Notes: generated by a model not told the origin, from the letters alone. DNA of 52,730 bases from JBCBJZ01 sp038522635 (GCA_038522635.1 JBCBJZ010000004.1:1-52730); one strand, 5' to 3'; shown: positions 25,940 through 35,040, counted from the stretch's first letter. A program made the numbers and translations.

Positions 25940-27568
25940 ATGAGCCCGCGCGCGCTAACCGAACTCAACCGCCGCACCTTCGCGATCATCTCGCACCCGG
26001 ATGCCGGTAAGACCACGCTGACGGAAAAGCTGTTGCTTGCCGGCGGCGCGATCCATATGGCGGGCGAAGTGAAGGCGCGGGGCGACAATAGGCGCGCCCG
26101 CTCCGACTGGATGAAGATCGAGCAAGAACGCGGCATCTCGGTCACCTCGTCGGTGATGACGTTCGAGCACGAAGGGCTTGTGCTGAACCTGCTCGACACG
26201 CCCGGTCACGAGGACTTTTCCGAGGACACCTATCGCACGCTCACAGCCGTCGACAGCGCCATCATGGTCATCGACGCGGCCCGCGGCATCCAGAGCCAGA
26301 CCCGCAAACTTTTTGAGGTCTGCCGTCTGCGCAACATCCCGATCATGACCTTCATCAACAAGGTCGACCGCGAAGGCCGTGACGGCTTTGAACTGCTCGA
26401 TGAGATCCACGACAGTTTGCAGCTTGAGATCGCGCCGATGGTCTGGCCGGTCGGGATGGGGTCCACGTTCCACGGGCTGTGGGACCTGCGCAGCAACGAG
26501 TTCCTGACCGCCAGCACCGGCGCCAACCAGGCCGGCGTCTGCGACACGCGCCTCAAATTTGAGGGGATCGACGACAGTGCGCTCGACGCCCACATCGCAG
26601 CGGACGTGCTCGAACGCGAACGCGAGAACATCGCGCTGGCGGGCGAAGGCTATCCGCCCTTCGATGCCGATGCCTACCGCGAAGGCTACGTCACCCCGGT
26701 GGTGTTCGGGTCCGCCCTGCGCAACTTCGGGGTGAGTGAACTGCTGAGCCTCATCGCCGCCCATGCGCCGCGCCCCCGGCCAAGCCCGGTCGACCGCCCC
26801 TTGAGCGATGCCATCGGTGCCGACCACAACGCGCCCAGCGTCGACCCGCACCGGCCCAAGGTCAGCGGTTTCGTCTTCAAGGTGCAGGCGAACATGGACA
26901 AAAACCACCGCGACCGCGTCGCCTTCATGCGGTTGTGCTCAGGTCACTTCAAACGCGGCATGAAGCTGCGCCAGGTGCGCAGCGGCAAAGACATCATGGT
27001 GCACTCGCCGATCTTCTTCATGGCGCAATCGCGCGAGGTGGTGCAGGACGCCTACCCGGGCGACGTGATCGGTATCCCCAACCACGGCACGGTCCGCGTC
27101 GGCGATACCTTCACCGAGGGCGAGCACTTCCGTTTTACCGGCTTGCCGGTCTTCGCGCCTGAAATCCTGCGCCGGGTGCGCCATAGCGATCCTTCACGCA
27201 CGAAGCAGTTGCGATCCGCCTTGGAGGACTTGGCGGAAGAAGGGTTGGTGCAGCTCTTCAAGCCGCAGATGGGCGCACAGTTCATCGTCGGCGTGGTGGG
27301 CGTGCTGCAGCTTGATGTGCTGGCATCGCGCGCCAAGGCCGAGTACGGCGTTGAGATCGCGTTTGAACCAATCCCCTATTCGGCCGCCCGCTGGCTCAAG
27401 TGCGATGACGACAAGGCTCTGGCCGCTTTCATCAAACTCAATCAGGCGAAGATCGTGCACGATCGCGATGAGCATCCCGTGTTTCTGACGGAAAGCGCGT
27501 GGGACCTGGATTACTTCCGACAAAAAAATGAGTCGATCGAGTTCCTCGCGACCAAGGAATTGAGCTAG
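25940..27568 (+). CDS. prfC: Peptide chain release factor 3 (translational GTPase)
   Basis: A 542-aa protein with a complete G domain: SHPDAGKTTLTEKLL (P loop), WMKIEQERGISVTSSV (G2), LLDTPGHEDFSEDTYRTL (G3), MTFINKVDREGRD (G4) and a downstream SALR segment. Domain II contains KVQANMDKNHRDRVAFMRLCSGHFKRGM, diagnostic of RF3 over EF-G, and domain III ends with TESAWDLDYFRQKNESIEF. RF3 removes RF1 and RF2 from the ribosome after termination. It is isolated, with repeats on both sides. Its TAG stop forms the first bases of repeat A3. Confidence 0.97.
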   Translation: MSPRALTELNRRTFAIISHPDAGKTTLTEKLLLAGGAIHMAGEVKARGDNRRARSDWMKIEQERGISVTSSVMTFEHEGLVLNLLDTPGHEDFSEDTYRTLTAVDSAIMVIDAARGIQSQTRKLFEVCRLRNIPIMTFINKVDREGRDGFELLDEIHDSLQLEIAPMVWPVGMGSTFHGLWDLRSNEFLTASTGANQAGVCDTRLKFEGIDDSALDAHIAADVLERERENIALAGEGYPPFDADAYREGYVTPVVFGSALRNFGVSELLSLIAAHAPRPRPSPVDRPLSDAIGADHNAPSVDPHRPKVSGFVFKVQANMDKNHRDRVAFMRLCSGHFKRGMKLRQVRSGKDIMVHSPIFFMAQSREVVQDAYPGDVIGIPNHGTVRVGDTFTEGEHFRFTGLPVFAPEILRRVRHSDPSRTKQLRSALEDLAEEGLVQLFKPQMGAQFIVGVVGVLQLDVLASRAKAEYGVEIAFEPIPYSAARWLKCDDDKALAAFIKLNQAKIVHDRDEHPVFLTESAWDLDYFRQKNESIEFLATKELS

Positions 27569-27668
27569 AGTCGGTCCGCTTCAGTTTGAAGCGGACCGAC
27601 ATCTAAGTTTTTGTTTTGCCGTTCATCTTTCGCCTCAGGTGATTCCACCTGAAGCGGATGAACTCTAA
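27566..27668 (+). repeat. Family A dispersed palindromic repeat, copy A3
   Basis: The best preserved copy: TAGAGTCGGTCCGCTTCAG / TTGAAGCGGACCGAC, linker ATCTAAG-TTTTTGTTTTGCCG, then GTTCATCTTTCGCCTCAGGTG / CACCTGAAGCGGATGAAC, ending ACTCTAA. It fills the whole gap between the convergent prfC and SMP-30 genes, from the prfC stop codon to three bases before the SMP-30 stop. The first hairpin followed by TTTTTGTTTT could serve as the prfC terminator. Confidence 0.85.
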
Positions 27669-27671
27669 GGC

Positions 27672-28622
27672 TCAAACGCGATCCGGCGCGTCGCTGTGGG
27701 AGTACATGGGCGCGCCCGGGATGCCGATGTCGGCGACCAAAACGTTGCCGGTATCGCTTTCGGTGATGAAAAGCTGCGCATTATCGACACCACCGAACGC
27801 GCAATTCGTGCAACTGCGTCCGCCCGTGTTGGGCGCAGCAATCCGCAGCAACGGCACCGCATCAGGTGAGAACGACCACACGCAGCCCTGCCCCGCATCG
27901 CAAACGTAGAGGTTCCCCTCCACGTCGACCGCCATGCCATCAGCGCCGCTGTTGCCACCGGCCATCGGTGTGAAGATCGAAACTTTCGACGTGCCACCCG
28001 CTTCAAACAGCGGCACACGCCAGACCGCATTGCCCCGCGTCATCGCCACGTAGAGCACGGTGCCCGCGGGGTTCGTGACGAGCCCGTTCGGGCTTGGGCC
28101 ATTGGCCAGGAGGCGTTCGGTCCGCCCGCTTGCGAAGTCGTGATGGTAGACCCGGCCGGTCGGGTCGTGCATGCCCGTCTGGCCCTGGTCGGTAAAGTAG
28201 AGCGTGCCGTCGGCTGCGAAGAAGAGGTCGTTGACGCCTTTGAAGCCTTCGGAGCGCAGATGCGTCAGCGTCGGCGTGACGCTGCCCGTTTGAGCATCCA
28301 GTTGCATGATGCCGAACTTGTAGTCGGTGATGAAAATCCGCCCATCGCGGTGGATCTTGAGACCGTTAGGCCACCCATCATAGGCGGCGACCTGATCCCA
28401 GGCGCCCGATTCGTCGATGCGGAAGATACGGCCGAACGGCACATCGACCACGTAAAGCGCGCCGCTGCGGTCGAAGCTCGGGCCTTCCAAGAAGCAATCA
28501 ACCGCTAAACCTGGCCGGTTCGCAGCGCCCCAGTCGTGATAGGCCGTGGACTTGCGCAAGGCCGCGGGCACCGTCGTCCAGACGCGGGCTTCAAGGGCAC
28601 GGGGCGGGGGATGCAAGGACAT
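27672..28622 (-). CDS. SMP-30/gluconolactonase-family protein
   Basis: A 316-aa six-bladed propeller protein. Metal ligands of the family can be seen as the Glu in CFLEGPSFDRSGALYVVD, Asn in GWPNGLKI and GVNDLFFAADGTLYFTD, and Asp in SGADGMAVDVEGNLYV. It also has a Cys pair in SCTNCAFGG. Such enzymes hydrolyse lactones of sugar acids. Without a signal peptide it is likely cytoplasmic. No sugar dehydrogenase gene is adjacent, but the dehydratase, aldolase and amidohydrolase genes in this window would suit sugar-acid or lactone catabolism. Confidence 0.85.
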   Translation of the reverse strand: MSLHPPPRALEARVWTTVPAALRKSTAYHDWGAANRPGLAVDCFLEGPSFDRSGALYVVDVPFGRIFRIDESGAWDQVAAYDGWPNGLKIHRDGRIFITDYKFGIMQLDAQTGSVTPTLTHLRSEGFKGVNDLFFAADGTLYFTDQGQTGMHDPTGRVYHHDFASGRTERLLANGPSPNGLVTNPAGTVLYVAMTRGNAVWRVPLFEAGGTSKVSIFTPMAGGNSGADGMAVDVEGNLYVCDAGQGCVWSFSPDAVPLLRIAAPNTGGRSCTNCAFGGVDNAQLFITESDTGNVLVADIGIPGAPMYSHSDAPDRV

Positions 28623-28778
28623 GGGCGATCCATAGCTCTCGTCGAAAGGGGCAACTTTAGGGAGCCGACGGAACGGGCTGAACGAACACGTGGCTCGATG
28701 CCCGCGACCGCAACGCGCCCACGCAAGCTTTGAAGCCTACGCCATCGCGCTTATACCTCAAGCGATACGACCCGCATG

Positions 28779-28927
28779 CTAGATCATCGGGCGATCGATT
28801 GGGATCACCGCAGGTAAACCCGAAATCGCCCAAAGATGATCTACTCTTAAGGTGCAGAGCAACTTTGGGCGCAAAGGCAAGGCGTGAGTGTCTGAGCCGG
28901 TGTTGCGTACTTTGCGCCCGTTGCTCT
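28779..28927 (-). repeat. Family B dispersed repeat, copy B2 (149 bp, inverted relative to B1)
   Basis: It starts CTAGATCATCGGGCGATCG and ends GCGCCCGTTGCTCT, the exact reverse layout of B1 and of the same length. With B1 it brackets 3.15 kb carrying prfC and the SMP-30 gene. The rest of the gap between the SMP-30 start and the CoA transferase (28623-28962) shows no gene. Confidence 0.8.
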
Positions 28928-28962
28928 AAAGCGCCGCTTGGCTATCCCTCTGGAGCCACACG

Positions 28963-30210
28963 ATGGCCGCCTCGCCACCCGATGACGCCCTCGCTAAGAC
29001 CGCAACGCCCGCACGTGCGCCCCTGGCGGGCCTGCGCGTCCTCGACCTGACCAACGTGCTTGCCGGCCCCTTTTGCTGTCACCAACTGGCACACTTCGGC
29101 GCTCACGTGATCAAAGTCGAGGTGCCCGGCCGCGGTGACCTTGCGCGGCAGCTCGGCGCGGATCCCGCCCTGAACGCCGGGCTGATGGGCACATCCTTCC
29201 TGGCGCAAAACGCCGGCAAGCGATCGCTCACACTCGACCTGAAGGCGCCCGCCGGACGGGAGGTTTTCGCCAAGCTCATCGCCCGCAGCGCCGTGGTGGT
29301 GGAGAACTTCCGCCCGGGCGTCATGGAGCGGTTGGGCCTTGGCTATGAGCATCTGCGCACGCTGCAACCCGATCTGATCTATTGCGCCATTTCGGGCTTC
29401 GGTCAGGATGGTCCATGGCGTGATCAACCCGCTTACGATCAGATCGTGCAGGGGGCGAGCGGCGTTATGAGCATCACGGGCGATGCCGATACCGCTCCCT
29501 ACCGGGTCGGCTATCCGGTGTGTGACACGATCGGCGGGTTGACCGCGGCGATGGCCATCATGGGCGCGCTGCACGGGCGCGAAGGGCGCGGCGGCACGTT
29601 GATCGATGTGTCGATGCTGGAGGCGACGCTCGCCACGATGGGGTGGGTGGTCTCGAATTTCCTCAATGCTGGCGTCGAACCTCAGGCACAGGGCAACGAA
29701 AACTTCACCGCAGCCCCCTCCGGCACGTTTCGCACCGGCGATGGCCTCCTCAACATAGCCGCCAACAAACAGGAGCAATTCGAAGCGCTATGCCGCCTGA
29801 TCGGCCGCGCCGACCTGATCGACGACGAACGCTTCGCCGATCGCGATGACCGCAAGACGAACCGCCACGCTTTGCGCAGCGAGATCGAAGCCGCGCTCGT
29901 CAACGATGATGCGGCCGCCTGGGTTGCAAAGCTCACGGCAAGCGGTGTGCCCGCCGGCGTCGTGGCGAGCGTTCCCGAGGCGCTTGGAAGCGCGCAGGTC
30001 CGGAAGCGCGGGATGATCGCCACGTTTCCCGAGGTGCCCGGCACGCCTCGGCCGGTGCACGCCTTGCGCCCTGCGGTTAAATTCGATGGTGCAGCACCCC
30101 AGGTGACGACCCCGCCGCCGCAACTGGGCGCGGACAGCGACGCCATCCTGGCTGAACTGGGCTACGATGCCGCGCAGATTGCCGGGCTGCGCGCCGCTGG
30201 CGTTGTGTGA
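28963..30210 (+). CDS. CaiB/BaiF family (class III) CoA transferase 1
   Basis: A 415-aa protein with the class III pattern LRVLDLTNVLAGPFCCHQLAHFGAHVIKVE near the N-terminus, NAGKRSLTLDLKAPAGREVF, ENFRPGVMERLGLGY and AISGFGQDGPWRDQPAYDQIVQGASG, where the Asp of AYDQ is the residue that forms the acyl-CoA anhydride in formyl-CoA transferase. It moves CoA between two carboxylic acids; the substrates are not clear from sequence. It is followed 110 bp later by a COG3618 amidohydrolase on the same strand, possibly one catabolic unit. Confidence 0.92.
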   Translation: MAASPPDDALAKTATPARAPLAGLRVLDLTNVLAGPFCCHQLAHFGAHVIKVEVPGRGDLARQLGADPALNAGLMGTSFLAQNAGKRSLTLDLKAPAGREVFAKLIARSAVVVENFRPGVMERLGLGYEHLRTLQPDLIYCAISGFGQDGPWRDQPAYDQIVQGASGVMSITGDADTAPYRVGYPVCDTIGGLTAAMAIMGALHGREGRGGTLIDVSMLEATLATMGWVVSNFLNAGVEPQAQGNENFTAAPSGTFRTGDGLLNIAANKQEQFEALCRLIGRADLIDDERFADRDDRKTNRHALRSEIEAALVNDDAAAWVAKLTASGVPAGVVASVPEALGSAQVRKRGMIATFPEVPGTPRPVHALRPAVKFDGAAPQVTTPPPQLGADSDAILAELGYDAAQIAGLRAAGVV

Positions 30211-30320
30211 ACGCGACGTTCGTCCGCGCGCGATGACGCGCTGCCCGCGCCGGGGTGCCCGCATCAGCTGCGGCCTAACTCCGGCCTAACTCCGGCAAAC
30301 AGACCAAGGAGACCCGCCCC

Positions 30321-31415
30321 ATGGTGGCCCACGCCTCAAACCACGCCTGGCTCAACACCACGCCCGAAGACGCCATCGAGCCGGACTTGCCCTTGTGTGA
30401 TCCCCACCATCATCTCTGGGATCGCCGCGAGGGGGGACATGGGCGCATTCAATCGCGCTACCTGCTCGATGAGTTCTTGGATGACATCGCCAACGGTGCC
30501 CCGCCCGACGGCGGCGCAAACCGCCCGGCTGGCCACAACGTGCGCGCCAGCGTTTACATCGAATGCGGCGCGATGTTCGACGCCAGCGCCGATGAGGCTT
30601 GGGCTCCGGTCGGCGAAACCGCCTTTGCCAACGGCGTAGCTGCGATGGCGGCCTCCGATCTGTACGGGGCAACGCGGGCGTGCGCTGGCATCATCGGCAC
30701 AGTCGACCTGAAGCTTGGCGATGCCAGTGCTGCGATCCTCGACGCGCACATCGCAGCCGGCGGGGGGCGCTTTCGCGGCATTCGTCTCGGCGCATTCTGG
30801 CATAAAGATGCGCGCATCGCGAACCACCGCACGCAACCGCCACCCCATTTGCTCACGCGCGAAGACTTCAAGGCGGGCTTCAAACATCTCGCCCCCCGCG
30901 CCTTGAGCTTCGAAGCCTGGGTTGCCCACACGCAGATCCCCGACGTGATCGCGCTTGCCCATGCCTATCCTGAGACCAGCATCGTCCTTGACCATTGTGG
31001 TGGACCGCTCGGCATCGGCCCGTATGTGGGCAAGCGCGATGAGGTGATGGCCGAATGGCTCACGCAGATCACAGCGCTTGCCGCCTGCGAGAACGTCACC
31101 GTCAAACTCGGCGGCCTCAACATGGACATCTGCGGCTTCGGCTGGCACGAGCGGCCGCATGCACCCTCGAGCGATGAACTGGCGGTCGCAACCGCCCCTT
31201 ACTTCGAAGCGCTGATCGAACGCTTTGGCGTCGAACGCTGCATGTTTGAGTCGAACTTTCCCGTCGACAAACTCAGCTCCAGCTACACCGTCCTGTGGAA
31301 CAGCTTCAAGAAGATCACCCGCGCCTACAGCCGCGATGAGCGCGCTTGGCTGTTCCACGATACCGCAGCGCGCGTGTACCGGCTTAACGCGCCGACAGGG
31401 ACGGCGCCGGGCTGA
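30321..31415 (+). CDS. COG3618-type metal-dependent amidohydrolase
   Basis: A 364-aa TIM-barrel protein. The His-x-His metal site is in CDPHHHLWDRR, a further His in IVLDHCGGPLGIGPYVGK, and the catalytic Asp in CMFESNFPVDKLSSSY. This layout fits the 2-pyrone-4,6-dicarboxylate lactonase and L-rhamnono/L-fucono-lactonase group. An insert near residues 60-110 is Asp/Ala-rich. Together with the preceding CoA transferase it could degrade a lactone or an aromatic ring-cleavage product. A GGAG sequence lies close before the ATG. Confidence 0.85.
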   Translation: MVAHASNHAWLNTTPEDAIEPDLPLCDPHHHLWDRREGGHGRIQSRYLLDEFLDDIANGAPPDGGANRPAGHNVRASVYIECGAMFDASADEAWAPVGETAFANGVAAMAASDLYGATRACAGIIGTVDLKLGDASAAILDAHIAAGGGRFRGIRLGAFWHKDARIANHRTQPPPHLLTREDFKAGFKHLAPRALSFEAWVAHTQIPDVIALAHAYPETSIVLDHCGGPLGIGPYVGKRDEVMAEWLTQITALAACENVTVKLGGLNMDICGFGWHERPHAPSSDELAVATAPYFEALIERFGVERCMFESNFPVDKLSSSYTVLWNSFKKITRAYSRDERAWLFHDTAARVYRLNAPTGTAPG

Positions 31416-31480
31416 CCTTGCCTTGGCCACATGCATCGCTACAGTCCGCGCCAACAGACACAGTAGGACGAGGACGGACG

Positions 31481-32260
31481 ATGGGAACGGCAAGCGACAA
31501 CAGGGCCTTGAACGCAGGGCGGCAGGGCGAGTGCTTCGCCCGTCATTCTTGGTTGAGCGGCGCGCTCATGCTGGTGATGGCGTTCGCGCTTCTGACGTTG
31601 TCGCTCCCACTCCAGAGCGCTGACGCCCGCGCGCCCAAACGGGGCGGCGAGCACATCGCGGGTCAGTTCGATTATTATGCGCTGGTGCTGTCGTGGAGCC
31701 CAACGTTCTGCGAAGGCTCGCAGGGCTCGCGCAATGCCTCCCAGTGCGACGTACGGCGGCGGGCGCGTCCTTACGCGTTCGTATTGCACGGGCTTTGGCC
31801 GCAGTACGAGCGGCGCTGGCCGGAATTCTGCCGGACGAGGGAGCGCCCGTTTGTGCCGCGCAAGACCATCGATTCGATGATGGACATCATGCCGAGCCGA
31901 CGGTTGATCATCCACGAATACAAGAAGCACGGCACCTGCACCGGCTACGACCCGCAGCGCTACTACCTGATCGCGCGCAAGTTCTATGAGTTCATCAAGA
32001 TCCCGGATCGCTACAAGCGCCTGGATAAGCCGTTGGTCGTGACGCAAGATGAGTTGCGGCGTGATCTGCTCGCGGTCAATCCGGGACTGCGCGCCAAGCA
32101 TTTGTCCTTCGTCTGTCGCGGCAGTGGTAATCGGTTGCGGGAGATCCGCATCTGTTTCACGCGGACGGGGAAATTGCGCGCGTGCGGCGCCAACGAGAAC
32201 CAACGTCGGCTGTGCCGCTCGCGTAAGATGTTCATGCCACCGGTGCGCTTCGGGCGCTGA
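31481..32260 (+). CDS. Secreted ribonuclease T2 family protein
   Basis: A 259-aa protein with a signal segment (LSGALMLVMAFALLTLSLPL) ending near SADA. Both conserved active-site blocks are present: FVLHGLWPQ with His103, and IIHEYKKHGTCTG with His145 and His150. It also has YYALVLSWSPTFCEG, the usual first strand of the fold. RNase T2 cleaves single-stranded RNA in the periplasm or outside the cell and can serve in phosphate or nucleotide scavenging. The ATG at 31481 has AGGACG 7-12 bases upstream; a longer frame exists but lacks support. The C-terminus is very basic. The next 252 bp hold no gene. Confidence 0.93.
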   Translation: MGTASDNRALNAGRQGECFARHSWLSGALMLVMAFALLTLSLPLQSADARAPKRGGEHIAGQFDYYALVLSWSPTFCEGSQGSRNASQCDVRRRARPYAFVLHGLWPQYERRWPEFCRTRERPFVPRKTIDSMMDIMPSRRLIIHEYKKHGTCTGYDPQRYYLIARKFYEFIKIPDRYKRLDKPLVVTQDELRRDLLAVNPGLRAKHLSFVCRGSGNRLREIRICFTRTGKLRACGANENQRRLCRSRKMFMPPVRFGR

Positions 32261-32512
32261 GCTGGCACCCCGCAGTCGAGCGCGCTCGGCTTCACGCCGA
32301 GCTCCCACGAGGCGGCGGTTACGCCGACGAAGAAGGCCGACTGAGCTTTATCCCCATCGCTGGCACCGAGCTGTGCATAACCCGTCGCCGAGGCACGGTT
32401 CCGGCGGGCTGATGCTGCGGTGCGCTTGTTAACGTTGAAGCCATCCCCGACACCCGTTGTGATACGCGGGTGTTCGACCCGACGTGAAACAGCGGCGGGG
32501 GCCCGGCTCACC

Positions 32513-33604
32513 ATGAACAAGCGCGCCTTGATCGAGAAAGCTCTGCGCGATCTTGACCGGTCGGGCACGCCATTAACGGGTCGCCCCCCGACGCGCGCCG
32601 GCACGCAGGTGGCGCAGTTGGGCGAACATGCGCAGCCCGCACACGCGGAAACGCCGGTCGATGCGCGCAACGATGCGCTGCAGGATGTCGCGAGCGCGAC
32701 GCCCTCACACGACGCGCAGGAAGCGACGGCCCACCCTCGTTTTCGACCGCGGGCTGCCGCTGCTGGGATCGCCGCATGGACCCAAAGCCATCTGCCTCAG
32801 GCCGCGGCGCCTCAAAGTCCTTCGACCACAGGCGCTTCGCCTCCGGTCGCTTCGCGTGAAGCCACGACCGCGACCGACGCTGCGCCCCTCGCATCTCACG
32901 CCACCTCGATGGCTCAGGCACCTGAAGCGATGCCCGAACGCGACGCCGCGCGGGATGCGATGGTGGCTGCCCCCCATAGCCAGCCCCCGCTGGACTTCAA
33001 CGCGGACGAGGTCAACGCCTATGGCGACCCGGTCCACGCGCGCATGTCCGGAGGGGACGATGCCAGCCCTTGGACGCCTGAAGCCCACCGCAAGGGCGTG
33101 CGCAGCGGCAAACGCAGCGCGCTTCTATGGGGCATCGCCGGCTTCGTGCTGGGCGCGGCCTTTTGGCATGCGGTCGGGTTTTGGGACTTCGTGAACACGG
33201 CGATGCTCGGCAGGCCGCCCGCCCAGCACACCGTCGACCTCGGTGCGGTTTCGCAAGCGAATGCCGGGCGCCCACCGCCCAAGCGGATCAACGAACGCGT
33301 GGGCCCCGAAGGCCCGCTGACGAGCGCAAAAGCCACCGCCCTGACGCCACGCAACGGCCTACCCTGCACCACCCTGACGATCGATCGGGCGTCGGGCAAC
33401 ACGCGCGCTGCAGCCTGCGGTTCCCCGCCACCGACCGCCAACGCCCGCCCCGCGGCGCGGGGTGACCGCGGGCTTCTGGCGCCAAAGCGGCCCGTGCCCG
33501 CATCGTCTTCCGAGAAGCCCGCGCTCAAGGGGCTCAAGGTGCCGCAACCGCGCCCGGCAACGCCGCCGCGTTGGACGGCCACCACGCGGCCTGGCACCCG
33601 ATAA
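32513..33604 (+). CDS. Unrecognised single-span membrane protein with Pro/Ala-rich N-terminal half
   Basis: A 363-aa protein I do not recognise by name. The first ~18 residues (MNKRALIEKALRDLDRSG) look like a short amphipathic helix. Residues 20-190 are Pro/Ala/Thr-rich and probably disordered. One transmembrane segment lies near residues 204-226 (LWGIAGFVLGAAFWHAVGFWDF). After it a small segment NGLPCTTLTIDRASG and TRAAACGS has two Cys that could pair outside the membrane, followed by a Pro/Arg-rich tail. The codon pattern fits a real gene (one open frame of over 1 kb). Function unknown. Confidence 0.6.
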   Translation: MNKRALIEKALRDLDRSGTPLTGRPPTRAGTQVAQLGEHAQPAHAETPVDARNDALQDVASATPSHDAQEATAHPRFRPRAAAAGIAAWTQSHLPQAAAPQSPSTTGASPPVASREATTATDAAPLASHATSMAQAPEAMPERDAARDAMVAAPHSQPPLDFNADEVNAYGDPVHARMSGGDDASPWTPEAHRKGVRSGKRSALLWGIAGFVLGAAFWHAVGFWDFVNTAMLGRPPAQHTVDLGAVSQANAGRPPPKRINERVGPEGPLTSAKATALTPRNGLPCTTLTIDRASGNTRAAACGSPPPTANARPAARGDRGLLAPKRPVPASSSEKPALKGLKVPQPRPATPPRWTATTRPGTR

Positions 33605-33759
33605 CTTGTGGTGGCGTTTCGGCTTAGGCCGGCGGATCGTGGGCCGGCAGATCGCACGCTCATCCCCGCTCCACGCCGCCGCGATCTCAGCCTCGCCATC
33701 TTTGGTTGCGAGCCCTGTGCCTATAGGTCTGAGGGCCTGAGCATTCACAGGAGTCGGCG

Positions 33760-34161
33760 ATGAACGCAGCCCGCGAGCTCGCAGCCGGGCAAACCTGGCA
33801 TTACCGCGCGCATGATCACAACGCGCGATCCGTGATCGTGATCGGGGCGATCGTGCGTTTTGAAGAGCGCGCACCGATCGTGTGCTGCGCGGTGCTGAAC
33901 GCGCCAGACCGCGGGCAGGACGGGAAGGCGCAGGCGACCACGATCCCCTTTCTGCCGCTGGCCTACGACGCGGCTGCACAAACGCTCACCGAGCCAAGCG
34001 CCCAAGAGTTTGACTTGCCTGAAGGCTTTGTGCCCGCGCTGCAGGCCTGGCAGGAGGATGCCCGGGGTTTAACTTGTTACACCGTGCCGTTCGATGGGCG
34101 GCTTGACCGGATGATCGCGCTGCAAATGGCCAGCATCGTCGAGACTGGCCAACCTGCCTGA
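33760..34161 (+). CDS. Small unrecognised cytoplasmic protein
   Basis: A 133-aa protein with AGGAG nine bases before the ATG, which strongly supports translation. It starts ELAAGQTWHYRAHDHNARSVIVIG and has a beta-rich first half with two adjacent Cys in IVCCAVLNA and an alpha-helical end LDRMIALQMASIVETG. No signal peptide or membrane segment. Proteins with GQ-W-YR openings often are small beta-barrel-like hypotheticals of alphaproteobacteria. Function unknown. Its nearest neighbours on both sides are also unrecognised. Confidence 0.65.
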   Translation: MNAARELAAGQTWHYRAHDHNARSVIVIGAIVRFEERAPIVCCAVLNAPDRGQDGKAQATTIPFLPLAYDAAAQTLTEPSAQEFDLPEGFVPALQAWQEDARGLTCYTVPFDGRLDRMIALQMASIVETGQPA

Positions 34162-34226
34162 GGGCTCGTTGCGCAACGGCGGAACGGCTCGTCGCACGGG
34201 CTGTGGCAGCTTAGCCGGATGGCGGC

Positions 34227-35015
34227 TCAAGCGGCGCTCTTCAAACGCGCGGGACGCCAGTAGCGCGGTGCGGTGCACACCAAACCACGTTCGCCCGCCT
34301 CATCGACGACGACATCCGCCAGCCGCGTGGGATCAAGGCCCCAGCGCCCGGCAATCTGCATCACGTGGTCTTCGGTAAGCCCCGCCTGTTCGGCGCCCGC
34401 ATCACCCTCGGCCTCGATGGCGCGCAGGCCGATCGCGCGCTCCTCCTTGGTCATGCGCCCGCGCTTGCGGATCACGCCCTCATCGCTGATCGCAAACAAG
34501 CGCACAACCCGGTTGTTCGTCACGCGGCCCCAACCGTAGAGGTCGACCGACGGGAACGAGACGAAAAACTGCACGTCCATGAATTCAGCGCCAAGCGCCA
34601 ACATCATCGGCGTCCACTTGTCGACGAAGCCATCCGCCATCGGATAGGGCAGCGGCAAGCCGGCAACGAACGTCCACCCGTTGACCGGCGGCGAAATGAA
34701 TACGCGGTTTTCACCCTGCGCATCGTCGTAGATGGCGCGGATGCCGGACTGCCAGTTGGCCGGCCGGCTTTCCTTGATGTGGAGCACGTTCACCAAGCGC
34801 TGCTGATCCCGCGTGCGAATCGCGAACCACGCCATGCGATAGCCAAACGAAATCGGCGCATCGGGTTTGGCCCGCGCGGTGTTGATGCGTTGCGCGAGCG
34901 CGGCGTTGAGGGGGCCCGCCTTCGGGCGAAACATGCGCGGCCGGGTCAGCGGCAACAAGACGAACGCGGCCAACGCCACGGTCACCACCACCATCGCACC
35001 TAAGACCCAGACCAC
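34227..35015 (-). CDS. Unrecognised membrane-anchored protein
   Basis: A 262-aa protein with an N-terminal anchor WVLGAMVVVTVALAAFVLLPL followed by a globular domain: YRMAWFAIRTRDQQRLVNVLHI, RPANWQSGIRAIYDD, RVFISPPVNGWTFVAGLPLP, VQFFVSFPSVDLYGWGRV and VRLFAISDEGVIRKRG. The aromatic-rich pattern of ISPPVNGWTFV and the W-R motifs suggests a conserved domain of unknown function with all-beta strands. No catalytic motif was recognised. The C-terminus faces the cytoplasm or periplasm depending on the anchor orientation. Three unrecognised genes in a row make this a small unknown block. Confidence 0.65.
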   Translation of the reverse strand: MVWVLGAMVVVTVALAAFVLLPLTRPRMFRPKAGPLNAALAQRINTARAKPDAPISFGYRMAWFAIRTRDQQRLVNVLHIKESRPANWQSGIRAIYDDAQGENRVFISPPVNGWTFVAGLPLPYPMADGFVDKWTPMMLALGAEFMDVQFFVSFPSVDLYGWGRVTNNRVVRLFAISDEGVIRKRGRMTKEERAIGLRAIEAEGDAGAEQAGLTEDHVMQIAGRWGLDPTRLADVVVDEAGERGLVCTAPRYWRPARLKSAA

Positions 35016-35040
35016 GGCTCACCACCTCTCCTGCTCTCGA

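Noticed and set aside
25955..26908. Minus-strand open frame opposite prfC
   Set aside because: Antisense to the highly conserved RF3 G domain.
30336..31493. Minus-strand open frame opposite the amidohydrolase
   Set aside because: No family motif; the plus-strand protein keeps all metal ligands.
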